Source: an uncultured Bacteroidales bacterium
GTDB taxonomy: Bacteria > Bacteroidota > Bacteroidia > Bacteroidales > Paludibacteraceae
Length of the DNA: 64,000 nucleotides
Direction of reading: 5' to 3'
Assembly (NCBI GenBank): GCA_902782665.1
Contig: CACZOA010000109.1
Coordinates: forward strand, 84,899 to 148,898
This document shows, one piece after another, positions 27,110-36,364 of this stretch (the stretch's first letter is position 1; every line of letters begins with the position of its first letter). The position numbers and the translations under genes were made by a program. The notes beneath the pieces were generated by a model. The model searched no databases, had not been told where the DNA came from, and was given only the letters and a program-made list of their open reading frames with translations.

Positions 27110-27568
27110 ATGAAAAAATTTTTATTAATGTTGCTTTCCTGGACAATGCTATTGTTAGGAAGCGTTTCTTTTGTCTCTTGTGGTGATGACGACGATGATG
27201 ACAACAACAAGTCATCAGTACCAGCAAATGCAAGTGAAGCATTCAGCAAGTACGGAAGCACTAAGGGTGCAAAGCTAGATGGAGACAATGTAGTTTGGGT
27301 ATACGATCAGGAAGAAACCAACACTACAATGATAATGGTATTCCATTACAATGGAGCAAACATGGAGTCTGGAATAGCTTACTCTAAATTTGAGAGCGAA
27401 GAAGCTGCTAAGGCCTATTATGAGGCAGCAAAGGCAGATGGAAGCGAGGCATCCATTGATGGCAATTATGTCACTGTAAAAAGCAGCAAAGGTGATCTTG
27501 CAGAATATGAAGGTCTAGACAAGAATTCATTAGTTGCATTCTTTAACGCAATGAATGAATATTTCTAA
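27110..27568 (+). CDS. Hypothetical Asp-rich lipoprotein
   Basis: The 152-residue protein has a lipoprotein signal with lipobox FVSC and an acidic tract of six aspartates directly after the cysteine. Such acidic tracts in this position are typical of surface-exposed Bacteroidota lipoproteins (lipoprotein export signal). The remainder is a small alpha/beta domain (WVYDQEETNTTMIMVFHYNG...AKAYYEAAKADGSEASIDGNYVTVKS) that I do not recognise. It is flanked by its own promoter and terminator, so it is monocistronic. Function is unknown. Confidence 0.8.
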   Translation: MKKFLLMLLSWTMLLLGSVSFVSCGDDDDDDNNKSSVPANASEAFSKYGSTKGAKLDGDNVVWVYDQEETNTTMIMVFHYNGANMESGIAYSKFESEEAAKAYYEAAKADGSEASIDGNYVTVKSSKGDLAEYEGLDKNSLVAFFNAMNEYF

Positions 27569-27620
27569 TCAACAAAGCCATAGAACAGTCCTAAGACATT
27601 AGGACTAACTTATACGACAT

Positions 27621-27652
27621 GGGCATATCAAAAAATGATATGCCCTTTTTTT
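27621..27652 (+). terminator. Intrinsic terminator after the 27110 lipoprotein gene
   Basis: A perfect 10-bp stem GGGCATATCA / TGATATGCCC with a 5-nt loop is followed by a run of Ts. Confidence 0.92.
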
Positions 27653-27696
27653 GTGTCATCTGGCAAGTATGTAATCTAAATATTCCTGCAAATTTA

Positions 27697-27727
27697 TTGT
27701 AAATATTCCAATACAATTTTATTTTTG
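27697..27727 (+). promoter_or_regulatory. Promoter of the LRR-thioredoxin operon
   Basis: TTG at 27697-27699 and TATTTTTG at 27720-27727 are spaced by 20 bp, a good match to the Bacteroidota -33/-7 promoter. The ATG at 27744 follows closely. Confidence 0.65.
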
Positions 27728-27743
27728 TATATGTCTAAACATT

Positions 27744-28835
27744 ATGCAGATGCAAAGACTGATTATTCTGACATTATCCATATTGCTGAATAGCATATTC
27801 GTAATCGCGTCTCCTTTCTCATTCTCTTTTGATGAGATGACGGGAGAGGCGACACTTCTGTCTGTAGACAAAACACTTTCCAAAACAGCTATTATTCCTG
27901 ACAGCGTGGAAAATAAAGGAAGATGGTATGTCGTGACAAAAATAGCAAAACAGGCGTTTGCGAAATCTGGCAAGATGGAGACTGTGCAATTACCGTCGAA
28001 ACTGAAAAAAATCGGAGCTGTCGCATTTGCGGAATGCAGCAAACTTAAAACAATAGTCATTCCAGAAGGTGTTGAAGTCATTCCTCACCACTGTTTCTAC
28101 CTGTGCACTTCACTCGAGTCGGTGACATTGCCGTCTACATTAAAATCCATTGAGCACGATGCTTTCATAGCTTGCAGATCATTGCAGACGATACATATTC
28201 CCAACAGTGTAACCAAGATTGGCAGCTGGGCTTTTGGAGAAAACATAGCTTTAGAATCAGTAGATTTTCAAGCAGGCAACAATGGGCTATCTATCGAAGA
28301 CCACGCATTCGACCGTAGCGGATTGAAGACACTGACCATTCCGTCATTCGTGAAGTTTCTCGGAGAATACGTTTTCAACGGATGCCGTTCATTGAAATCT
28401 GTCGTCATAGAAGCCGACTTTGACACCCTTCCCAAAATGACATTCCATGGTTGCGAAGAGATGATGGATGTGATGTTGAAAGGGAAAATGAATGCCATCG
28501 CATACGGAGCATTTTCCGACTGCAAGAATTTGGAAGTAATCACGCTTCCTACCACATTGAAAGAAATTGGAGTAAACGCGTTCGACGGATGTAAATACCT
28601 AACAACCATCAATCTGCAAGACCTCTCGTCGCTACAATCAATCGGAGAAACTGCATTTTCCGGCTGTGAGGAAATCGAAAGGATTACATTGCCAAGCGGA
28701 ATAAAGAAGATCGAAGACGGCACTTTCATGAGATGCCATTCATTGATAGAGATAACGGGGGAAAATGTGGAATCAGAAGCAGAGTTCTCATTCTACGATT
28801 GTCCTAAATTGAAAACTAAAAAGTTTGCCAAATGA
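27744..28835 (+). CDS. Exported BspA-like leucine-rich-repeat protein
   Basis: The 363-residue protein begins with a signal peptide (LIILTLSILLNSIFVIAS). It then carries about ten LRR_5/BspA-type repeats with pattern 'aF..C.sL..i.iP.sv..Ig..aF', for example AFAECSKLKTIVIPEGVEVI, AFIACRSLQTIHIPNSVTKI and AFSDCKNLEVITLPTTLKEI. These proteins are exported, often mediating adhesion. No C-terminal sorting domain is seen, so the final location is uncertain. A second ATG two codons later is an equally good start. It overlaps the thioredoxin gene by 4 bp (ATGA). Confidence 0.9.
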   Translation: MQMQRLIILTLSILLNSIFVIASPFSFSFDEMTGEATLLSVDKTLSKTAIIPDSVENKGRWYVVTKIAKQAFAKSGKMETVQLPSKLKKIGAVAFAECSKLKTIVIPEGVEVIPHHCFYLCTSLESVTLPSTLKSIEHDAFIACRSLQTIHIPNSVTKIGSWAFGENIALESVDFQAGNNGLSIEDHAFDRSGLKTLTIPSFVKFLGEYVFNGCRSLKSVVIEADFDTLPKMTFHGCEEMMDVMLKGKMNAIAYGAFSDCKNLEVITLPTTLKEIGVNAFDGCKYLTTINLQDLSSLQSIGETAFSGCEEIERITLPSGIKKIEDGTFMRCHSLIEITGENVESEAEFSFYDCPKLKTKKFAK

Positions 28836-29308
28836 GGAATATTTTTCGCGCGATAATCGCATTGATTACACTATCATGCTGTACTCCAAAGAACGGTGTC
28901 GAGTCGCAGGCTCGCGTCAAAAGTATAAAAAACATGATAAGTAAAGACAAAGAAATTCCATCTATCTCATACAGGGAATTTCTTGACAAGATATACGATT
29001 TCGAGAACGATTCAGCACAAAAATGGACAAACAAATCCGGTCGTCCTATTGTAATCGACTTCTACGCCACTTGGTGTGCCCCATGCAAAAAACTGACCCC
29101 AAGTCTGGAGGCTCTGGCTAAAGAATATCCGAATGTTGATTTCTACAAGGTTGACACACAAGAAGAAGAACGTTTGGCAATAGCTTTCAATATCCAATCC
29201 GTACCGACACTTATGTTTATTCCTAAAGAGGGAGAACCATATCTGAGTCTTGGATATATTTCAAAGGGAGAAATAAAACAGATAATCAAGGAGCTTGTAA
29301 AATATTAA
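28832..29308 (+). CDS. Thioredoxin-fold lipoprotein
   Basis: The 158-residue protein has a lipoprotein-type signal (ALITLSCC) and a thioredoxin domain with the active site W81-C-A-P-C85, cis-proline region QSVPTLMFIPK and C-terminal helix. It is probably a periplasmic disulfide reductase or oxidoreductase tethered to a membrane. The target is unknown. Coupling to the upstream LRR gene (ATGA overlap) suggests joint expression. The segment between the lipobox and the fold is about 30 residues, a normal tether length. Confidence 0.88.
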   Translation: MRNIFRAIIALITLSCCTPKNGVESQARVKSIKNMISKDKEIPSISYREFLDKIYDFENDSAQKWTNKSGRPIVIDFYATWCAPCKKLTPSLEALAKEYPNVDFYKVDTQEEERLAIAFNIQSVPTLMFIPKEGEPYLSLGYISKGEIKQIIKELVKY

Positions 29309-29336
29309 ATGCTAAATGCTAAATAAAAAAATAAAA

Positions 29337-29372
29337 AAATGCGGGACGCTAATAATTTAGCATTCCGCATTT
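29337..29372. terminator. Bidirectional terminator between thioredoxin gene and tsaD
   Basis: AAATGCGG...CCGCATTT with an inner GCTAA/TTAGC pairing forms a long hairpin, flanked by A-rich and T-rich sequence. It lies between two convergent genes. Confidence 0.75.
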
Positions 29373-29388
29373 ATAATTTCTAATTCTA

Positions 29389-30408
29389 TCAAATCGTGAC
29401 TTTTGCGAATGGAGGAAGCGAAACATCGCTGAAATCTCCGTCCTTATATTTGAAATAGCCGGTGATGCCGACCATCGCCGCGTTATCGGTAGTATATCCG
29501 AATTTCGGAATATATATATTCCATTTGTAGCGACGTGCATGATCCTCGAATGCGGCTCTCAAAGCTGAGTTTGCCGACACTCCACCTGCCACAGCCACAT
29601 GGTTGATTCCAGTCTGTTTGACAGCCTTACGCAACTTATCCATCAGTATCTCAACGACCGTAGTCTGCAAAGAAGCACACAAATCGTTGACATTCTCCGC
29701 AACAAAATTCTCGTTCTTGGCTATCTCATCACGTAATGTGTATAAGAAAGACGTCTTTAATCCGCTGAAACTATAATCCAAGCCAGGGATATGTGGTTTA
29801 CAGAATTTGAAAGCCTCTGGGTTACCCTCCTTAGCCAACTTGTCTACCACCGGACCACCAGGGTATGGAAGCCCCATCACCTTAGCACATTTGTCGAATG
29901 CCTCACCTGCAGCGTCATCTATCGTCTGACCTATGATATTCATCTTGTTGTAGTTTTCCACCAAAACAATCTGTGAGTTTCCTCCAGACACAAGCAGACA
30001 TAGGAATGGGAAAGGAGGACATTTGTGGTCAACATCTTTTTCTTCGATGAAATGGGCCAAAATGTGAGCCTGAAGATGATTGACGTCTATCAACGGAATA
30101 CCCAACGATAGAGAGAATCCTTTTGCAAACGAAGTTCCGACCATAAGGCTTCCCATCAATCCCGGTCCACGTGTGTATGCCACAGCATGAAGGTCTTCCT
30201 TCTTCAATTCTGAACGTTTGATCGCCTCACTCACCACTGGCACAATATTCTGCTGATGAGCTCGGGATGCCAACTCTGGCACCACTCCACCGTAACTTTC
30301 ATGCACCTTTTGACTCGCGATCACATTGGACAAAAGGATATTGTCCTGCAAAACGGCAGCAGAAGTGTCGTCGCACGAAGATTCTATCGCTAAAATGTTT
30401 ATTGACAT
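29389..30408 (-). CDS. tsaD: tRNA N6-adenosine threonylcarbamoyltransferase
   Basis: The 339-residue Kae1/Qri7-family protein makes t6A37 in ANN-decoding tRNAs with TsaB, TsaC and TsaE. The N-terminal ILAIESSCDDTSAAVL, the metal-binding HLQAHILAHF (HxxxH), LVSGGNSQIVLV, DDAAGEAFDKCAKVMGL and NAAMVGITGYFKYK are canonical. A longer frame begins with TTG at 30414, but the ATG at 30408 gives the expected start. It is divergent from tamB. Confidence 0.96.
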   Translation of the reverse strand: MSINILAIESSCDDTSAAVLQDNILLSNVIASQKVHESYGGVVPELASRAHQQNIVPVVSEAIKRSELKKEDLHAVAYTRGPGLMGSLMVGTSFAKGFSLSLGIPLIDVNHLQAHILAHFIEEKDVDHKCPPFPFLCLLVSGGNSQIVLVENYNKMNIIGQTIDDAAGEAFDKCAKVMGLPYPGGPVVDKLAKEGNPEAFKFCKPHIPGLDYSFSGLKTSFLYTLRDEIAKNENFVAENVNDLCASLQTTVVEILMDKLRKAVKQTGINHVAVAGGVSANSALRAAFEDHARRYKWNIYIPKFGYTTDNAAMVGITGYFKYKDGDFSDVSLPPFAKVTI

Positions 30409-30431
30409 TTTCAAATCTTTTTATTTATCAC

Positions 30432-30477
30432 TAACTTTGTAGCATTATTCAATGACTGCAAAATTTATACAAAGATA
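30432..30477. promoter_or_regulatory. Face-to-face candidate promoters for tamB (plus) and tsaD (minus)
   Basis: TAACTTTG on the plus strand (30432-30439) and TATCTTTG on the minus strand (30477-30470) both match TAnnTTTG. Placed as they are, the two transcripts would start facing each other and overlap by roughly 15-20 nt at their 5' ends. -33 elements are weak. Confidence 0.5.
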
Positions 30478-30495
30478 AAAAAACTTACTTACATA

Positions 30496-33400
30496 GTGCT
30501 TATTCTTGCCGCACTTGTTTTCACCTTATTCACTGCGGCGTATTTTGTATTGCAAAATGAGCAACTACAGAGTAAGGTCGTACGCAAAGTAACGAAAGAA
30601 ATAGAGGCTCGCACTGGAGCCGACGTATATCTTGACAGAATAGACTGGAATTTTCCTAACGCATTCATTATAAATCAGTTCTATATTTCAGACGAAGAGA
30701 AAGACACTCTGCTTTACGTGGACAGAGCCAAAGTCACGCTTAATGTGTTGCCTCTTCTCAAATCCTGCATCAGTTTCAGAACTATCCAGTTTACAGAAGC
30801 CGACGCAAGGATAAAATATCTGAAAGACCGCAATAAATACAACTACGATTTTCTCGTCGAAGCATTCACAACTCCAAACGACACCACGTCGCTTGACTGG
30901 GATTTCGACCTTGAATCTCTCGCATTCACCGATTGCAAGATGAAATTTGTGACTGACGACGCGGTCATTCCCGTCGACAGTGTCTTCTGTCCGCAACATA
31001 TCGCATTCAACGACATCAACGGAGCATTGTTCATCAAAGAGTCTATGTTCTCCAATTCACAGGAATTCCGTCTGCACCGTCTTCACTTCAAAGAACGTTC
31101 CGGACTTGAATTGAGCAATCTCTCCACAACTGTGACACTCACAGACGATGAGATCAATTTCGACGAGTTTGTGACAGAGACACAGAACAGCCAGCTGGCA
31201 TTGTCGAAAGCATCAATAATACTTCCTAAAATCAGGGAAAACATACACAGATTGGCAGACAGCAAGATCGATATTTCATTAAGACCATCCAACATTCATC
31301 TTGCCGACTTTTCTTCTCTTGTCCACTCGTTCAAGAATTCCAAGGATGATATCCGTCTGAGCGGAAGTATCTACGGAACAAAACACGAGATGAATCTGAA
31401 ATCAATCCAGATGGATATGGGAGAGACCATGACTTTCGACGCTGATTTCAAGTTCACTGACTTCTTCAACATTGACTCTCTTGGAATCGACGCTGATTTC
31501 AAATCAATCACATTGACAGCGACCGACGCGAAAAAATTAGGACAATTGATCATCGACCGTCCTGTCTATCTTCCTCCTGTGGCAGACTCGCTTGGCTTGA
31601 TCCGATTCTCAGGATTGGTATATGGAAAATTCAAAGAGCTTTACACAGAAGGAAATCTAAGTACAGACGGGGGCTCTATTTCAACAGACGTTGTCATAAA
31701 AGCCAGCGACAACAAATATGAGAAATTCAATATCATAGGTGCGACAGCAGCCAGAAACTTCAATCTCACCAAACTGTTCGGAAAAGAGAGTGGTTTCGGC
31801 AAAACCGCCTTTGAACTTGAGGTGGATATACAAAAAATCGAAGCAGACAAGTTTGAGATGGAACTTGCCGGAAGAATCGACACAATCTACTTCAAAGATT
31901 ATCTCTACCAAGGTGTGACGATCAACGGAAAACTTAACGACAGAAGCTACACCGGAAATTTCACACTCAAAGATGACAATATCAACTGTGAATTCGAAGG
32001 AAGCGTCAACATGAAACACAAGGACATGCCTGTGATGAATTTTGTGGCAAGTGTAAAAGACGCGAATATAGACAAGCTTAACTGGGTAGAGTCGGAAGAT
32101 CCTATCACCGTCTCTTTCGATATAACAACAAACTGTACAGGAAAGACAATCGACGATCTGTCCGGATCAGTGACTCTTGATAATTTCCTATGCACACGTG
32201 GTGACAGGTATTTATATCTGAATCTCTTCACACTCAACACTGTCCCTTCAAAAGAAGGCAAAAAACGCATCAACATCATCTCCGACTATCTCAACGGAAA
32301 TGTGGAGGGCAAATACTCATTCGCCTCTCTCGTCGACAACATGAAGCATATTACATATTCTTATCTGCCGACGTTGAAGCAGATGGACAGCAAATATGAC
32401 GAATCGAAGGAGACGTTTGAGAATGCCAACGACTTCACTTTCAACTTCACAATAGAAAATACCGAACCGATAAACGATATTTTCGAACTGCCAGTTGTGA
32501 TACATCAAAAAAGCAAAGTGAAGGGATTCATCAACGACAACACTAAAAAATTCCAGTTGAGATTCGAAGCACCTCTGTTCATCTACAAAGAAAACATTGT
32601 GGAAGACGCATTGCTTTTGATCGAAAATCCTCATGACAATCTAAAAGTTGTGTGCCGCACAACTTACACTGACCCTGACAAACGCAGGTATCCATACTAT
32701 ATCAGTTTCAACGCCAACGCAAAAGATGACAATCTCGACTTACGTCTGTCTTTCAGCAATTCGGAAGATGTGACATACAGTGGAAATCTGTCGTTGAAAA
32801 CAGCGTTGAAAGGATACCACGACAATGGATTGTCGGCAGACATCTCAATCATTCCATCCAAAGTTGTAATCAAAGATTCGGTATGGAGCATCGGAGCCGG
32901 CGAGATAGAGCTACGTCCGAAGTTGCTTAATGTCAAACGTTTCGAGATAGAGAACAAATTCCAAAAATTCCACGCTCTCGGACGTACTACTGATTTGAAA
33001 GATGACAGTCTGAGAATATGGTTTACCGACCTCGACGTGACTCATTTCAGCAACATTCTCGACAACAAATTCATCACATTCGGTGGTATCGGAGACGGTG
33101 ATTTCTACTTGACAAAACTGTTCAGCAACCCTACGATAGAAGGAAAGTTAGGACTGTTTGACGCATATCTGAACAATTATCCGTTTGGTGATATGCAGGC
33201 TGAATTCGGCTACGACAAGAAGAACAACACACTCATTTTCGGAACAAACGTCATTTCCGCCTATGAGACTCATCAAAAGAGCGAGATCGACGGTGCTGTT
33301 TACTTTGATGAAGATTCGCTATTCATCGACGGAAGGCTCCGAGACATTGACATGAAATTCCTCCGCATCTATCTCGACGGAATATTGAGCAACAATACAG

Positions 33401-35010
33401 GAGTGCTCAACACCCACGTCTTGGCACTCGGACACTTCAACAACATCGGTTTGGAAGGTATGGGTCTTGTGCGTGATTTCGACTTCAACATCGACTATAC
33501 AGATGTCAAATATACATTCACAGACACAGTGTGGATGACACAGAATTCATTCAGAATGGACGGAATAAAGATAAAAGACCAAGAAGGCAACGACGGACTT
33601 TTGTCGGCACTCATCCTACATGAAGGATTCCTGCATTGGAAATATGCAGTAAACGTTGATTCAGAACACTTGTTAGCCATCAACACAAACGAGACAGATA
33701 ACGATCTATTCTATGGCAAGGCTTACATCGGAGGCAAAGTAGGAGTATCTGGAAGTGGTGACGAACTGAATATCGACATCAAAGCAAAGACAAACAAAGG
33801 CAGTAGGTTTGTTGTGCCACTCGACGGAACCAAAGGTGTGGATGACGCTGGATTCATAACCTTTAAGAAAAACACCAAGATGACGACGCAGGAGATGCGT
33901 AGGGCAAGAAGGATGAAGATTCAAAAGATACATGAGGAGGAGGAAGAAGATCCTCTCATTGTGAATGTCAATGCCGCGATAGATGCCACTCCAGACGCAC
34001 AAGTATCTTTGATTCTAGACCAGAAGCTTGGAGATGTGATACGAGCGAGAGGAAACGGAAACCTGACATTCTCATACGACGGTAGAGACGACCTTTTCAA
34101 ACTGTTCGGACAATACCAGATTACCAAGGGAGATTATCTGTTCACGATCCAAAGTATCATTGCCAGAAAGTTTGAACTGCTCGACGGAAGTACAGTGCGA
34201 TGGAATGGAGATCCAAGTGCGGCCATCCTTGACGTGAATGCTAAATATACACTGAACGCATATGTCGGTGATATTCTTGCAGATGATAATGTCACCACGA
34301 CTCAAGTCAACTGTATGATGGGCATCTCCGGTACAATTTCCCGTCCTATTGTCAAATTCGACCTCAACATGCCAAACATCGACGACGACATGATGCGTAA
34401 AGTACGAAGTGTGATCAACACCGACGAAGCGATGAACAGAAACGTCGCCAGCCTACTCGCATTCGGAACATTCAACACAAGCGACTTTGCCACAAGCAAC
34501 GCATCTGGCATGTCGACGGTAGGATTATTCGCCGCACTATCTTCTGAAATCAGCGGATTACTTTCAAAAATCAATAACGATGTCAATGTTGGTTTGAACT
34601 ACCGTCCATACACAGAAGACCAGACATCCGGAACCACAGAATTCGAAGTCGCATTGTCAACAGGACTGCTCAACGACCGTCTGCTTCTGAACGGAAATTT
34701 CGGATACCGCGAAGGAATGTCATCATACGACGATAAGACATATAGCAGTGGAGTTGTGGATTTTGACATTGAATACAAGATTTCACCAAACGGAAGACTA
34801 CGAGGAAAAGCATTCAACCGCTCATCCAACAGTTATCTGCGTAAGTTCAATTCCCAGACACAAGGCGTAGGTCTGCTTTACCGTCACGATTATGACAACG
34901 CAGAAGAACTGATCAGCACATACATTTCTCCTTTCAAAAAAATGTTTGGCAAGAGACGTGAAGAAAAGAAAGAAGAAAAAGAAAACAAAGGTAAAGAGAC
35001 AAAAGAATAA
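30496..35010 (+). CDS. tamB: TamB-domain translocation/assembly protein
   Basis: The 1504-residue protein has one N-terminal membrane anchor (LILAALVFTLFTAAYFVL), a long AsmA/TamB-like beta-groove, and the C-terminal DUF490/TamB domain (VNAAIDATPDAQVSLILDQKLGDVIRARGNGNLTFSYDG...GDYLFTIQSIIARKF). Repetitive beta structure fits a lipid-conducting bridge from inner to outer membrane that works with TamL. The start is uncertain: no ATG is in frame, GTG at 30496 is the first standard candidate after the -7 element, and the anchor could extend upstream through ATT/ATA codons. The C-terminus is Lys/Glu-rich (RREEKKEEKENKGKETKE). Confidence 0.88.
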   Translation: MLILAALVFTLFTAAYFVLQNEQLQSKVVRKVTKEIEARTGADVYLDRIDWNFPNAFIINQFYISDEEKDTLLYVDRAKVTLNVLPLLKSCISFRTIQFTEADARIKYLKDRNKYNYDFLVEAFTTPNDTTSLDWDFDLESLAFTDCKMKFVTDDAVIPVDSVFCPQHIAFNDINGALFIKESMFSNSQEFRLHRLHFKERSGLELSNLSTTVTLTDDEINFDEFVTETQNSQLALSKASIILPKIRENIHRLADSKIDISLRPSNIHLADFSSLVHSFKNSKDDIRLSGSIYGTKHEMNLKSIQMDMGETMTFDADFKFTDFFNIDSLGIDADFKSITLTATDAKKLGQLIIDRPVYLPPVADSLGLIRFSGLVYGKFKELYTEGNLSTDGGSISTDVVIKASDNKYEKFNIIGATAARNFNLTKLFGKESGFGKTAFELEVDIQKIEADKFEMELAGRIDTIYFKDYLYQGVTINGKLNDRSYTGNFTLKDDNINCEFEGSVNMKHKDMPVMNFVASVKDANIDKLNWVESEDPITVSFDITTNCTGKTIDDLSGSVTLDNFLCTRGDRYLYLNLFTLNTVPSKEGKKRINIISDYLNGNVEGKYSFASLVDNMKHITYSYLPTLKQMDSKYDESKETFENANDFTFNFTIENTEPINDIFELPVVIHQKSKVKGFINDNTKKFQLRFEAPLFIYKENIVEDALLLIENPHDNLKVVCRTTYTDPDKRRYPYYISFNANAKDDNLDLRLSFSNSEDVTYSGNLSLKTALKGYHDNGLSADISIIPSKVVIKDSVWSIGAGEIELRPKLLNVKRFEIENKFQKFHALGRTTDLKDDSLRIWFTDLDVTHFSNILDNKFITFGGIGDGDFYLTKLFSNPTIEGKLGLFDAYLNNYPFGDMQAEFGYDKKNNTLIFGTNVISAYETHQKSEIDGAVYFDEDSLFIDGRLRDIDMKFLRIYLDGILSNNTGVLNTHVLALGHFNNIGLEGMGLVRDFDFNIDYTDVKYTFTDTVWMTQNSFRMDGIKIKDQEGNDGLLSALILHEGFLHWKYAVNVDSEHLLAINTNETDNDLFYGKAYIGGKVGVSGSGDELNIDIKAKTNKGSRFVVPLDGTKGVDDAGFITFKKNTKMTTQEMRRARRMKIQKIHEEEEEDPLIVNVNAAIDATPDAQVSLILDQKLGDVIRARGNGNLTFSYDGRDDLFKLFGQYQITKGDYLFTIQSIIARKFELLDGSTVRWNGDPSAAILDVNAKYTLNAYVGDILADDNVTTTQVNCMMGISGTISRPIVKFDLNMPNIDDDMMRKVRSVINTDEAMNRNVASLLAFGTFNTSDFATSNASGMSTVGLFAALSSEISGLLSKINNDVNVGLNYRPYTEDQTSGTTEFEVALSTGLLNDRLLLNGNFGYREGMSSYDDKTYSSGVVDFDIEYKISPNGRLRGKAFNRSSNSYLRKFNSQTQGVGLLYRHDYDNAEELISTYISPFKKMFGKRREEKKEEKENKGKETKE

Positions 35011-35016
35011 CGACAT

Positions 35017-35041
35017 GTAGAGACGCACATCCGTGCGTCTC
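35017..35041 (+). repeat. GTAG-headed palindrome, family c
   Basis: GTAG is followed by the perfect stem AGACGCAC / GTGCGTCT. It lies 7 bp after the tamB stop and is followed by CATTTTAT, so it may double as terminator. Related copies are at 35089-35106 (degenerate, inverted), 43307-43332 and 48591-48600. Confidence 0.75.
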
Positions 35042-35160
35042 ATTTTATATCACACGTATCATTTATTTATTTCATCATACATATTACACGTTCGTACGTC
35101 TCTACGAGGGGATTACACCAGATGTATGATATGAATATTCCCAACAATTGTGAATCATGA

Positions 35161-35238
35161 ATTACGAATTATTGGGCGACCACAAGGGATCGCCCCTACG
35201 GTCTAAATCCATCAGATGGATTCCTCAACAATTATGAA
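35161..35238. repeat. Composite intergenic repeat, copy B
   Basis: GGGCGA / TCGCCC (35174-35179, 35190-35195) with loop CCACAAGGGA is followed by CTAC, which is GTAG plus hairpin on the minus strand. TACGGTCTAAAT, GATGGA and CAACAATTATGAATT follow in the same order as in copy A at 22301-22400. Another CCCAACAATT..GAATT tail lies just upstream (about 35137-35163). Confidence 0.75.
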
Positions 35239-36204
35239 TTAAATTTTTCCTTCTTTCTCAAATTTCCTCATCTGCCAAGTGTTGAACAGATTTTGCCACA
35301 AGCTGTAAAATCCACCAGCTATCGCACATGAAGGATGAAGGAATGTGGAGCCGAGCCAAATAATAAATACGGTATTACGTTGAGCTAATCCCTGCCCTGC
35401 ACCGATATGTTCTCCATAAACTCTTCCTATTCGTTTTCCTGAGTAGAACAATAGAGCACAAACTAACATAGAGATAAATGCGACAGCAATCTCAATAGAG
35501 ATACCAAACTCACTCGTTATCAGATAGCTTAAAGTCATTGAAATTGCCAGACACATGGCCACAGCCCAAAGGTATAATGGAAGGTCTTTCCATCCCTTCA
35601 CTATATCTATCACCTTAGGGATCATTATCTGTGTCAACAATGCCATCAGCATCGGAATAATCAACAATGGCGTAACACGTTCCACAATCATCCAAAAACT
35701 TTTCCAAAGCGAATAATCCTGCGTCGACATAAAAGGAATCATCACAGGCACAAAAAGAGCTGTAATGACGTTAGAAATAAGTGTATACGTGGTTGTAGTC
35801 TCACTATTGCCACCCCAACGTTGAGTCAGGACGACAACACTACCCGTAGCTGTAGGACTTGCTATACAGATAAACGCAGCCTCAGCCAAAACAACATATT
35901 TCGTACCCTGAAGTAGCGACGCGATCAATGTCACCAACGTCATCAACAATAACTGAAACAAGAAAAGCATCAGATGCCAACGGGTGAATTTCAACTGACG
36001 CAGGTTCACCTTGCAGAATGTAACATAAAGCATCACAAGCACCATCGTCGGAATCGTGAAATTCACAATGGCACGAACAGTTTCACGTGTTGAACTCTGC
36101 AGATCGAGGTTGTGATAAACCAAATACGCGGTAATACCAAATACCATTGCAATCAGGAGCACATACTGATTAAAAAAATGCTTTATTTTTTCTTTTGATG
36201 ACAT
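35239..36204 (-). CDS. BASS-like (bile acid:sodium symporter family) transporter
   Basis: The 321-residue polytopic protein has about nine to ten hydrophobic segments, two glycine/threonine-rich crossover-like stretches (AAFICIASPTATGSVVVLTQRWGGN, and AGQGLAQRNTVFIIWLGSTFLHPSCAIAGGFYSLWQN) and no other domain. This resembles the SBF/BASS fold, which imports organic anions with sodium. The substrate is unknown. An in-frame ATG at 36264 would add 20 polar residues (MDTTCAHFYNTQNGRQKKIE) that look unlike a family N-terminus. The ATG at 36204 (MSSKEKIKHFF) is preferred but not proven. Confidence 0.72.
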   Translation of the reverse strand: MSSKEKIKHFFNQYVLLIAMVFGITAYLVYHNLDLQSSTRETVRAIVNFTIPTMVLVMLYVTFCKVNLRQLKFTRWHLMLFLFQLLLMTLVTLIASLLQGTKYVVLAEAAFICIASPTATGSVVVLTQRWGGNSETTTTYTLISNVITALFVPVMIPFMSTQDYSLWKSFWMIVERVTPLLIIPMLMALLTQIMIPKVIDIVKGWKDLPLYLWAVAMCLAISMTLSYLITSEFGISIEIAVAFISMLVCALLFYSGKRIGRVYGEHIGAGQGLAQRNTVFIIWLGSTFLHPSCAIAGGFYSLWQNLFNTWQMRKFEKEGKI

Positions 36205-36311
36205 TTCTATTTTCTTTTGACGTCCGTTCTGCGTGTTGTAAAAATGGGCACAAGTTGTATCCATTTGAATCCATATTCAAGGGACTCACTATGAAATCAT
36301 ATTATCCAAAC

Positions 36312-36344
36312 AAAAAACAAGGTCGAGATTGAATCCCGACCTTG
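36312..36344 (-). terminator. Intrinsic terminator of the C1 peptidase operon
   Basis: Stem CAAGGTCG.GAT / ATC.CGACCTTG; on the minus strand it is followed by TTTTTTG. It starts 21 bp after the peptidase stop. Confidence 0.88.
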
Positions 36345-36364
36345 CCATTATAAATCAGATTTGA

